NCBI RefSeq assembly: GCF_000204055.1
Contig: NW_006768784.1
Location: 124,001-188,000 of the forward strand
Source of the DNA: Melampsora larici-populina 98AG31
Taxonomy: Eukaryota; Basidiomycota; Pucciniomycetes; Pucciniales; Melampsoraceae
Direction: 5' to 3'
DNA: 64,000 bases
How positions within the stretch are numbered: the first letter of the stretch is position 1; every line of letters begins with the position of its first letter. The notes under the pieces are model-generated. The model ran no database searches, was not told the origin of the DNA, and saw only the letters and a list, made by a program, of their open reading frames with translations. Made by a program: the position numbers and the translations under genes. Shown piece by piece: positions 47,720 through 57,067 of the stretch.

Positions 47720-48485
47720 CACAGGGGGGGAAATAGAAGCTCACATAGATGTGAGCAGAGAAAGTTTGGAGGTTCCTCCAAGATTTTTTCCAGTTTGTTT
47801 CCAATTTTCTCCCAATTTTCCTCCAGTGTTCTTTCAGCTCATCATCTGATTAAATGGCCAGCATGGCCTGAGCAGATGAGTTAGGCCTTCCTCAGGCTTT
47901 ATCTCTTAGCCAAGAAGCCTGAGGGAGGGCTAGCTCATCTGCTCAGGTCATCTCAGGCCCTCCAATGCTCAGCCTGCACAGTCACATGACCAAATGTGAT
48001 TGAGTGGTGAGAGACCCACCAAATGTGCAAAATAAAATGGGAACCAACCCTTTGGATAATCCTGATCCCAGGAATGGCACTGAGGAATAGGTGAGCAGCT
48101 GAGTTGAACTGCGCGGCCCCTCAGCCAATACTCAGTGACATCCTTTGGATACTTCTGATCCCAGGAATGCCACTGAGGACTAGGTGAGCAGACTCTCAGC
48201 CAATACTCAGTGACATCCTTTGGATCCTTCTGAAGGTGATTCTGAGTATACAGTGATGTACCAGCTGGGTCCTGAGCATTCATCCGTGCTCAAGAGATGC
48301 TCATCCAAGATGAAGATGAGCATGCTTTAGCAAACTCAAGCAATACCCAAGTATCACAGGCTGAGCACGTTGGCACCACCAAAATGGTGACTTGAAAGAA
48401 TCTGCAGGAAATTGAAACATTTTTGGAGTTATCAGGAAGGTACCCTCTGCCCGCATCTATGTGAGCTTCTATTTTTCCCCCTGTG
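47720..48485. mobile_element. 766-bp inverted-repeat element of the CACAGGGG family, with ATA duplication
   Basis: The left end CACAGGGGGGGAAATAGAAG and the right end CTTCTATTTTTCCCCCTGTG are inverted repeats of about 31 bp, extended by CTCACATAGATG. The flanks are ATA on both sides (47717-47719 and 48486-48488), a likely 3-bp target duplication. The interior shares the GCCTTCCTCAGGC and CTCATCCAAGATGA blocks with copies at 11566, 18856 and 22800. Non-coding. Confidence 0.8.
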
Positions 48486-48746
48486 ATAAAGTCCCTATCA
48501 CTGTTCAGATAAATCAAGATCCTTCATCAAGTTCATCATTCTGTATCACTCTTGGCTTGTCTTAGCCTCCGTCATTGTAACACCCATCATCTGTATCGGG
48601 TGTGCATAGCTCAAGGATAAGTTGAATCCTGATTATCCCTGGTTTGCTTTTTGCTGCACCTAAATTCTGATGTAAATAATAAGTCAGATTCTTACATAGG
48701 GTTTTTTCAGTTTGTGCAGTCCAAGACCCTTGATCATTTGATTCTC

Positions 48747-48859
48747 ACACCGTGTCCGGGTAGCGTTCGCTTGTCGACGAGCGCGCACGACTTCCCTTTC
48801 TGCCTCAAAGGGAGTCAGTGTGCACTGGTCGACGAGCAAACCCTACACGGACACGGTGT
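48747..48859. mobile_element. 113-bp foldback element (ACACCGTGTCC...GGACACGGTGT)
   Basis: Nearly the whole element is an inverted repeat: ACACCGTGTCCGGGTAG at the left is mirrored by CTACACGGACACGGTGT at the right. The arms continue through GTCGACGAGCG to a central ACTTCCCTTT...AAAGGGAGT hairpin. The truncated insertion at 42031-42109 is a second member. Confidence 0.85.
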
Positions 48860-50178
48860 CATATGATGCTGATCATCTACTGGGTGTGCTACAGCAATAA
48901 AATACATATTCCTTGTGCTGTCTCACTACAAAACAGGACACACTTACAATGATCAAAGATCCAGATGAGTTTTGGAAGAAGAGAAAAAGACGGGAGCTTA
49001 CAATGATTGATGTAAATTGATATAATGACAAAAAGTGTATTGATGAAAATGAATGGATCAATCAACAAAATTGATCCAAAAAGATTGATGTAAAGGATGG
49101 AAAAACTTGCCATGGTTTTGTCCAGTTTGTTGTTGTGATCTTATACATTTATGTGATGCAGTTGATGAACCTCACAATTGATGATGCAATAACAAGCCTT
49201 ATTTGATTGATTGAAGTGGTGATGTTTAAGTGGGTGGTGACAGTCTGCAGAGCACCTTGGATGAAGGCTTTTTTCAGATTGGTCAAATATATCATGATAT
49301 GTGGTCTATTATATTGATAATATATTGTTGCTGAACACCACCTCTTTCTCAGAAGTCATAGAAGATTTTGAATGAAAAAGATTTTTTTGCTTTGGTGGTC
49401 TATAACATGTTATGTATAGAGTTTTACAAAGTTTGCCAAACAGACCCTAGTAGTTTTGTAAATTTTGATTTTTAAACTGAGACAAGGGAACTTGAGAATT
49501 TCAGGGAAACCATTTTCTTTCTTCCATCCTAAATCTCCAATCTCTTTGAGACATATGAAAAGATACATAGTCAACTTGATGAAAGAATGACTATATTTTT
49601 TTGTCTTATAGGAATGGATATCTTCATGTGCCCGTCTCCGAAATCAATTATCCAAAAGCCCTTTTTGACCCATTCCCATCTGTCGATACTTGTACCACCT
49701 TCCAGGAATAACATCGGAAAGGCATCAATTAAAAAGTGTAATCTGTAGAGCCATACTGAATAAAGATGTATGAGCAGTTTGTAATGTAAAAGCTCACTAC
49801 ACATCAACATCAGTTGACCTCCAAAGATAGAATTGAAGTCCAAAGAGGTGGGAATATCATTCCAAATCTGAAATCATCTGTAAGATAAGCTTTTGTTGAT
49901 GTATATGTACAATTATATTGTGATTCATACTTTTGATGTTTGGCAAAGGGGTGCACAATAACCACAGTGCAAGTTCTTGACTTCAATGTAACAATGTACT
50001 GGTTATTGACAGCAGAAGTTTATGTGCACCTTCTTGAAGTATTGTGCCAATATCAAGGACTGCCCTGGAAGACTTGTGTCATCAATGCCATAGCTGATGA
50101 TCTTCTGAATCCATTCCCCTCTTTCACGCCAGATGGACAGTGAATTGATCGACGGCAGGTCAGCCAAAGTCGCATGCA

Positions 50179-51481
50179 TCAAGTTGGAAATTGACAATGA
50201 TCAAGGACAGGTCGGGTCCATATGTATATTCCGAGTAATAAGACGCATACAAGCTGGCCAGCCATCCAGCTTATGATGCCATATCTGATGGCTTCTCGTG
50301 TCGGTTTGATCTTACGAAGTTCAACTGTAAATGTACTTATCGTACTTAGACATCCGCAGAAACCGTCTTTTAATCCTTGGAGAGAGCCGCACAATTCGGC
50401 ATTTCTTGAGGCTTGTGGTAAGAGTTGTAGGAGGGTAAAGACTGCTAGGAGAGCAGTAGCAATGAGATTGGCGAGAAAAGTTCCAATTGGAAATCCGTTT
50501 CGGGTTGAAATCGGCAAAGAATTGAGTTTGGATAGATGAAACCGTGTCAAGGTGCCAATGGGAGCAATGAGTAAGCTGTAAGACACAGGCCCGCGCCACC
50601 AGTGCGGTCCATAGAAAAAGATGAACACGGTACAGATCCAAGCTACCGGGCCAATGAGGAGAGTAGTCCAGCGTATGAAGTAGGATGCGACGCGATCGGG
50701 GGAAGATGACGAAGACGAGGAAGGACCTTCAAAGAATGAGCGAATAGATGGTTCGATGAGATTTCCAAGCTGGATGCCGCATTGGATGGAGATGATGCTC
50801 ATAGCCACTGTGATATAAGTTTGGTTGACGCCATCTAAGAACTGTTTGTATGACAAGGACTAGCTCTAATTAGTCAACGTTATCGTTTCCTGAAGCCAAA
50901 GTGTTCTCAGGAGTGACTATAGCGCAGAGATACGAACACTATGAAACCGGCTTCGATGTGGACCCGAACTATTACTGAAAGCCTGAAAGACTTGTATCAT
51001 CCAAGTACTAAAGGTGGTAACTGAGCCACAATAACCGGTAGTCAGACCTAAATATAACAAAGGATGACTTGAGCTCAAAGTCAGTCGCGGACTCGATCGT
51101 CCAATTGCGTCGTGCGAAATCGATTTACATCCTATCCAACGTATCCTTCAATCTCAATCCCACCCCCATCACGAGACATCCTACAACTTGAACCAACAGC
51201 ACGCTAAACACACTCTTCCCCTCATATTCTCCGATGGCATTCAATCCAAGTCGAGTTAAGAGCCCGCAGATTGCCCACCAAATCAGGATAGAGTGTGTCT
51301 CCAATTTTCGCGATGTGATTGGAGTAGTCTTATTTTGTTCGGGTGGTGGCTCATCACCTTGAGCTTTGAATGGACTTGGTAATGGTCGTGTAGACTCTGA
51401 AAGAGGCCCAACGGCTTGGGGTAGGGTTTTCGTCGAACTTCGAGGTGAAACTGGACAGTGACTTGCGCTTGGTTGCTTCAT
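50179..51481 (-). CDS. FEX1: Fluoride exporter (CrcB/FEX family, two-domain)
   Basis: FEX proteins are plasma-membrane fluoride channels that expel F- and protect fungi from it. The three-exon model is complement(50179..50841, 50938..51073, 51129..51481), 383 residues, close to yeast Fex1. Eukaryotic FEX fuses two CrcB domains. After a Pro/Ser-rich N-terminus of about 65 residues, domain 1 covers exons 1 and 2, with LLVQVVGCLVMGVG and the signature TGYCGSVTTFSTW. Domain 2 in exon 3 has PIGTFLANLIATALLA and the matching GFCGCLSTISTF. The intervening helices are hydrophobic (WTTLLIGPVAWICTVFIFF). Both pore-lining T/S-F-S-T repeats are intact. Phases fit at both introns (55 and 96 bp). Confidence 0.92.
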
Positions 51482-51894
51482 GTTGATTTACAAAAGTTTT
51501 GGTTGATGCTCACGAAGCTTCACTCCCGGTTCTTGGGGCCGGGTCGCAAGATGAGCTGACCCGGCCTGACGCGGGTCAAAACGAGCAGACCTGATGATGT
51601 CAGCCTTGAGTTGGTTATTTGGTGTCAGATATTCTTCGGTGACCAAGATCTCAAGTTTGGTGAAGAATCAGATGCAAAAACGTGCTCTGGTAGATAGGAT
51701 GTGACGTCTCATGAGTCTCAACAGGGAACCGCACAGAAAGGCCAAAGGAGAGAACTGAAGGACATCAGATACAATGTACATATATCTATTGTCCTTTAAG
51801 AATTTTAGGAAAGAAAGGGATTGCAAGCCAATGACTTTGCTGCCGTCTTTCAGCCTGGACATTTGGTTATACACGATGAGATTCAGAAGCTATC

Positions 51895-52430
51895 CTAAAC
51901 TTCAAGTGTCTCCTTCGCAAGATCCATCTCCACGTTGGCATTCCATGACTCGTCATATGTTATGTTGCTCGACATGAGGTAACCTTTTGGTTCGATGATT
52001 AACAAAAACTCTGTTTGAGCTGGTGTCTGAATTCCGGCGATGAGACCTTGGGTGCTCAACAAACGTCTCACGATTACGAGAGTAGTCATAACACTATGTA
52101 TCAGTAGATTCATATCTCTACTCTGGTGTGCTGAATGCTCTGCTCAGTATCGCATATTGATCCTCAGCCCAATACAGATTTACAAACATCCAGGATAAAA
52201 AACTTCAAACAATACCAAGAACACTGACCGAGTCGAGATTGAGGACGTCCCGGAGATCTGCGGCGAAAAGGATAACTAGGGATAACTTTAAGACTTGTTT
52301 AACGCGATACCCGGGTATAGAAGACATGCTTACCCCGTATCCTTCATGGTTTGACCCAAGATGGAGCATACTTCAAGGTCATTGTTGTGGGTTGCTATCA
52401 CCTCAACAGCTTTGAGCGCAATGGACTAGT
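51895..52430 (-). CDS. Hypothetical protein, exon joins unresolved
   Basis: Minus-strand segments look coding. One, at about 52344-52425, reads IALKAVEVIATHNNDLEV then CSILGQTMKD before a GTAAGC donor. Another, 51895-52113, contains TTLVIVRRLLSTQGLIAG, QTEFLLIIEPKGYLMSS and NVEMDLAKETLEV before a stop. A short segment between them (about 52240-52269) may be a middle exon. I could not place the start or make all phases agree, and recognise no family. It could be a real small gene or a decayed one. Confidence 0.3.
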
Positions 52431-52619
52431 ATGAGTTCGCGCCTCAGGTTATGAATCGCAAATCGTAAGATCTAATTTAGGATACAGATACGTATCACGT
52501 TTTAGATCCAGTTGGTGATCCACGTTCTCCTATCAGTCCTTGCTGCTTCACAAGATCCGACCTCTCCATTTTACTGTTGATGGGCATTCAGGAATCAGCA
52601 CCTCCTTTGAACTCTTATT

Positions 52620-52807
52620 TACAGTCAACTCTCCATAAAGGCATACCTCTTATGGGCATAATCCCTCTAAATGCATAGGTTTTTACAGGGTTTTTTCCCG
52701 CCAAAATGGGATTTGCCAGCCAAAACAAGATTTGTAAAGGCATATTCCTCTAAATGCATAAGAAAACTGCCCGCCAAACTGTATGCCATTAGAGAGAGTT
52801 GACTGTA
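52620..52807. mobile_element. 188-bp MITE, TACAGTCAACTCTC termini
   Basis: Inverted termini TACAGTCAACTCTC and GAGAGTTGACTGTA with TA at both borders. The interior repeats CTCTAAATGCATA and GCCAAAA words. Its right end lies 131 bp from the ATG of the secreted-protein gene at 52939. Confidence 0.85.
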
Positions 52808-52938
52808 TACCGATACGGAAGCCGTGCCAGCGCTCACGCTTGGATCCTCGCCATTTGATACTAACTTCAAGATACGATATACAGCTGGGGATCACTCAAT
52901 TCAAATTCACAATCCTGGGGACTGAAGGGGGGAGAATT

Positions 52939-53343
52939 ATGATCAGACCATTCAGCTTAATACGAATCATCATCTGGGTCTCAATCATCAGCTCAATCTT
53001 CATGGGTTGTATCGCACCAAGGCCAGATTGGGTAGCTAATCGACTAGGGAACGGGAGGCTCTCTCACATGCTCTCAAACTATTGGCCGGTCCGAGCTTTC
53101 AATATTGCTATGAATGGAGGCTTCCCTAAAGCCGATCGTAGTCTATCCACCGAATTTGGAGATACCGATAATCTCATTGGCGCGTCACAAGATCTCAAGA
53201 AAGTAACTTCAGCCGTAAAACCAGATGACCTCAGTGCACAATCACTCAAAACTAAACACCTGAGTGCATCGCAAAAGCGTCTACGGCAGAAACAAACCCA
53301 CCAGGATGAGGCGGTGATGACTGATTTCAGAAGGAATTCGTAG
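52939..53343 (+). CDS. Hypothetical secreted protein
   Basis: A single exon of 134 residues from ATG 52939. Residues 1 to about 26 form a signal peptide or anchor: MIRPFSLIR, then IIIWVSIISSIFMGCIA. The remainder is hydrophilic, with one cysteine (in the signal region) and a basic C-terminal third (SASQKRLRQKQTHQ). No family is recognised. Past the stop, an acceptor near 53419 opens a further coding-like stretch (LSPERYNATLGRDIEGEQ) that ends with TAA near 53595, so the real gene may be longer with introns I could not join; the in-frame TAG at 53341 prevents a simple read-through. The start was chosen because the hydrophobic segment follows it directly; the longer frame from 52783 begins inside a MITE. 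Confidence 0.45.
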   Translation: MIRPFSLIRIIIWVSIISSIFMGCIAPRPDWVANRLGNGRLSHMLSNYWPVRAFNIAMNGGFPKADRSLSTEFGDTDNLIGASQDLKKVTSAVKPDDLSAQSLKTKHLSASQKRLRQKQTHQDEAVMTDFRRNS

Positions 53344-54956
53344 CTGATATGGATACCGAAGATGGTATCAGGTGAGAAACAACTACTCGTCTTTCAATAG
53401 CATTATCAATCTTAACAGCTCCTTTATCTCCGGAAAGATATAATGCTACTTTAGGTCGCGACATTGAAGGAGAGCAATCGGGGTTGGAGAAATTGTCGGC
53501 GGGTGTGCATCAAGATTCGCAAGAAGAATACTGCATGACGAGAGAGGGAGCGATGAGAAAGACGAGGGGGTCAAAATTTACCAATTTGTTTTAATATAAT
53601 CTAATCTTCACTTTAACTTGTGGATCGTTTAGCAGGCGGTTTGACCCGTTCTTTTATGGCTGATAGAGGAAGGAAGAGATTGGCTTAAGGTCAAAGCAAA
53701 CATCACACCCAACAATTTAATGCAAGAAGATTAAACCTTGTAAAACAATTGGAAATCATCATGTAAGCAACCGCTTGAAGTTACACACCACTGGAATGCG
53801 ATCAACATAGTCCAAGCATGTGACCCATTCACGCTGAAGTTGGATATAAGCTTAGCCCCTCAGCAAAAAAACTTGGCGTCATGATAAATCAAGACTTGGT
53901 ATTTAAGCAGGAGATGAACTTTGAGCCCAAAAAAGGAGGTCTACATGCCCTTCACAAATCTGTTTCTCCTCCCTGATACCCAATCTAACTACATTCTGAA
54001 TCATGAAGTGAATTAGAAGTAACCCATACATAGTGACTGTGCAGTATCACATTGTAGCAATGTAGCTGCAATAAGTGCCCTTTAAGAAAGCTTCATTAGA
54101 TATAGTGATTGTGTCAGATTTACGTGGCTAAAGATCGATTGTGTCAGATAAACTCACGTGGTGACTGGTTGGGCTAATTGGTCAGCGACATGGATCCCGA
54201 ACCAAAATGATGTTCCAGATTTCCTGTTTGAAACAGATTTTTAGTCAAATGAATCCTTGAGTGCTAAACCTTTTAACTGATAGGCTGCAAAGGTGATGCA
54301 ATAATAAACATCATGATTTCAACTCATGGCACAGTCTTGATAGTATATCACAAATTTGAACATGTTGGGCTATTTATAAGTATAGGGTCTTCCGCTTACT
54401 TTTCAATGTCACAAACCTCCACAACAGTCCAAATGATCCTTCATTTGCTTGCCCGTCAGGTAGCAGCCTTTCAATTTCAGCCAAGCACATCGGCACATCT
54501 GGTTTGCATGTCATCGAAAGGCCTCCTAAGAAGGCAAACCTTATGCGCCATAAAGGAATGATTCAAGTACAATCATCACTGGCTGGTAGTGAGTAAGATA
54601 ATGTCTATACCATACAACCAGAAAGCTTTGTAGGACGTGGTCTTGTCAGTAAGAGGACCCTGACAAGTGAAACAGTGGAGAGAAATGCTGCGACATGTGG
54701 TGCAGAACAATCGATGATTGGTTTGAACAAGGAAACTACAAACAAACTGAAAGAGTTTCCTCCAACAGCAAATGCGTTTGACACACAGCTCATTTAAGTG
54801 TGGATAAAGAAAATCTGAATGAAAAGAGATAAGCTATACAAAACAAAACACAGAGAAGAGCCATGATGTACCAGTTTACTTGATATATTATCTTTTGTTT
54901 CGATATTTGTTATCGTGTATCATTCAATGTTCACAGATTGTTCACACGATTCAAGT
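53344..54956. other. Intergenic with a LINE relic
   Basis: It includes a possible downstream exon of the secreted-protein gene (53420-53595) and a reverse-transcriptase-like scrap at about 53850-53970. Nothing else is supported; the PAF1 3' flank lies at the right end. Confidence 0.4.
53850..53970 (+). pseudogene. LINE reverse-transcriptase fragment
   Basis: The frame reads KKLGVMINQDLVFKQ, then KGGLHALHKS, resembling the K-x-LGV-x-ID-x-DL-x-F segment of LINE-type reverse transcriptases downstream of the palm domain. It is short, lacks the catalytic YADD box and is surrounded by stops, so it is a relic. Confidence 0.45.
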
Positions 54957-56798
54957 TTAGTCTCCAGCCTCGTCCGCCTTGGGAGAAGATGCTCCATCTT
55001 GGTTAGAGCCTTTGGTAAGCTGCATCTCGGGTGGTGGTTCCCTGACCTCGTCAAGCAGTTGGTTCCTTGTGACCCGCGCACTTGCTATTGACGCTGGGTC
55101 CTCATTCAGCACTACGCTAATGCCATCCCATAGTGGGTCCCCAAGATCGTCAACGGGAGGCTGTCCATACATCTGATGAAGTCAAGGCATTGTCAGCTTC
55201 CGTTTTGTGTATTTGAAATTCATAGGGAGCGTGGACATACTCTGGGACGACGCTTGCGAAGCGTCCGGGATTGAGCGATTGGATTGAAGTAGGCTGCTTT
55301 CGCATGGCCCGACTTGCCGTCATCGAAGACAAGAAGATATTGATCCAAATCTCGCTGTTGACTGACCTCGTACTCTCTGACAAAGTGTAAATTGTGAGCC
55401 TGCTGTGAAGTACGAGAAAAAACTATTTGTAAGCCTAAGATCTCGTATTAATCGCAATAGAAGATAAGACCTACTTGTTCATCGGGTTCAGGGTTTGGAT
55501 CAGACACCGGATCCAATACCCCCTCGTCTACTGTCTTTGTCTCCAATTTCAGTTTTTTGTACCGGTGTACATTCTCAAGATCATCAGATAGATAGTAAGC
55601 CAATCGGCTATCTGCTTGAATTGGCGGTACAGGTCTGAGGATCGCATGATCGAGACGCGGGTCCACTTGTTCAAGCTGCACATTCAAACAGACAATTCAA
55701 CGTAAGAATTTGAACTGTGCATGGAGGATAAACCAAGGGGACTGACCAAGGGGTTGGACAAGACCTCCTTGTGATCGGTGGGATTTTCTTGAAAGCGGTA
55801 AAAGTCACAGGTATTGGCCCATATTGACTCATTAGGCATGAATTCAAACGAATCGACAGCCTTCAAATGTGGCTTGGTCGGATGCTTGAGTGATTCAATT
55901 GGCTGTTGAATTGTTTCAAAGGAAGCGTGTATGTCGGCCAGCCTCTCGGCCTGTGTTTTTGGGACGATGGGCTCGTGTTGACGGCCTTTCTGCGCGCTGG
56001 TAACAAATTGATCGCATCATAAGAGGCCCAAATTAGCTCAATCTCGTGCAGCGTGATGTATATCTTGATGACCAACCTTCCCTCCCGAGGTTTCTGTTGA
56101 GTTTCATTGAAGTACTCCGTGCGCCTCAGCCAAGCCACGTCAACTTTTCTGTTAGCACCACTAGGTGTCGTGAAGAGTGGAGAGCCTTTTGGTACAGGAA
56201 CATGATGAGAAGCGTGAATGCTGGAGACGGCAGGGTTTTGACCAGCGCCATTGATGATTGAAATTGATGCCCCTTGGACTGGCGCTGGATCGACCAGTAG
56301 TGCACAATCATCTGGGTGCAGTTCTGTTTTACTCGGGCTAGAATCGTGGCATATAACTACCGATAGGATAGAGGTAAGTGGATATGATGAAATTGAATGA
56401 GCACCTTCTGGTTTAATTTTTTGAAGCAGGCATCGAGAGAGAAACGGCTATACCCTTGCGATCACCTTCCCAATATGTGCCCAATCCGAAAGTACCATCA
56501 GATTCAATCCCCAACTCAATAGTCATTCCTAAGTCGGCATCTACCAGAATAGGTATCTCCCTCTCGTTTTCAAGGTGTGCGAGGAATCGATAGCCAGCAT
56601 AACGAGCTGGGTCCGTGGGAATATGCAAAAGTTTGGGTGGAAATGGTGGGGGAGGGAAAGGATTAGGATAACGTTGTCGGATGAGTAAAGGGCTTGCTGT
56701 CCTATAAAATCAAGATGAGAAAGTTTTAAATATTAGCGCCCTTGTCAATCAATGATGGGATTAAATAGAAACTCTGCTTACGACTTCTTGGACGACAT
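54957..56798 (-). CDS. PAF1: RNA polymerase II-associated factor Paf1
   Basis: Paf1 is the scaffold subunit of the Paf1 complex, which travels with RNA polymerase II and promotes elongation and histone H2B ubiquitination and H3 methylation. The ATG is at 56798; exon 1 is 17 nt (56782..56798). The N-terminal block NPFPPPPFPPKLLHIPTDPARY and LVDADLGMTIEL are Paf1 hallmarks. Then come VDVAWLRRTEYFNET, an Asp/Pro-rich region, SFEFMPNESIWANTCDFYRF, and LEQVDPRLDHAILRPV. The C-terminal core includes SQQRDLDQYLLVFDDG and GRFASVVPEYVHAPYEF. The end is acidic (54957). Introns have normal size and no frame break was noticed, though not every junction was checked. It is divergently arranged with the helicase gene, 269 bp between start codons. 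Confidence 0.88.
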
Positions 56799-56885
56799 GC
56801 TGAAGCTGTTGAAGTGAGAAGATAACTTGAGCAAAGTGAGGAAATATCGACCAAGTTACAACTTACGGGTCGCCAAATGGTGCGC

Positions 56886-56949
56886 CGAGGTCATGCGGGG
56901 CTTTGTAGGGTCATTCGGAGCTTTTTCTACGAAGCCCCGCATGACCTCG
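56886..56949. repeat. Hairpin in the PAF1-SRS2 shared promoter
   Basis: Arms of 23 bp (56886-56908 and 56927-56949) match with one mismatch: CGAGGTCATGCGGGGCTT faces AAGCCCCGCATGACCTCG. The loop is 18 bp. It lies 88 bp upstream of the PAF1 ATG and 118 bp upstream of the helicase ATG. Confidence 0.9.
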
Positions 56950-57067
56950 AGTCAAGATTAAAGTTTTTTATAGCATCAGAGTTCGGCTCAGCTTTCTCAT
57001 CTCACCTCAACAACCTTCAACGTACCTCATTTCTTAGCATTTCTTGTATCGTCAAAAACTCAACATC

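Larger units (their letters stand above)
45751..50178. other. Repeat-rich stretch with no intact gene
   Basis: It contains GCTCCGC-rich foldback-like sequence (45738-45932 and 46690-46880), a short coiled-coil gene broken by a stop (46075-46520), a CACAGGGG-family element (47720-48485) and a 113-bp foldback element (48747-48859). The minus frame 49571..49843 (90 residues) has no recognisable domain. A coding-like fragment at about 46958-47050 (FKPSNRSAGQEV) lacks a partner exon. Confidence 0.45.
51482..52938. other. Intergenic with a partly resolved minus-strand gene and one MITE
   Basis: The first 400 bp should hold the FEX promoter. Coding-like minus-strand pieces at 51895-52430 are listed separately. 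A 188-bp MITE lies at 52620-52807. Confidence 0.4.

Noticed and set aside
49571..49843. 90-residue minus-strand frame with hydrophobic stretches
   Set aside because: No signal-peptide pattern at its start and no recognisable domain; flanked by repeats.
52270..52290. TAGGGATAAC, similar to part of a homing-endonuclease site
   Set aside because: Only ten bases match and no endonuclease gene is nearby; chance.
54313..54793. Short frames on both strands near 54.5 kb
   Set aside because: No domain and no splice structure; probably old repeat sequence.
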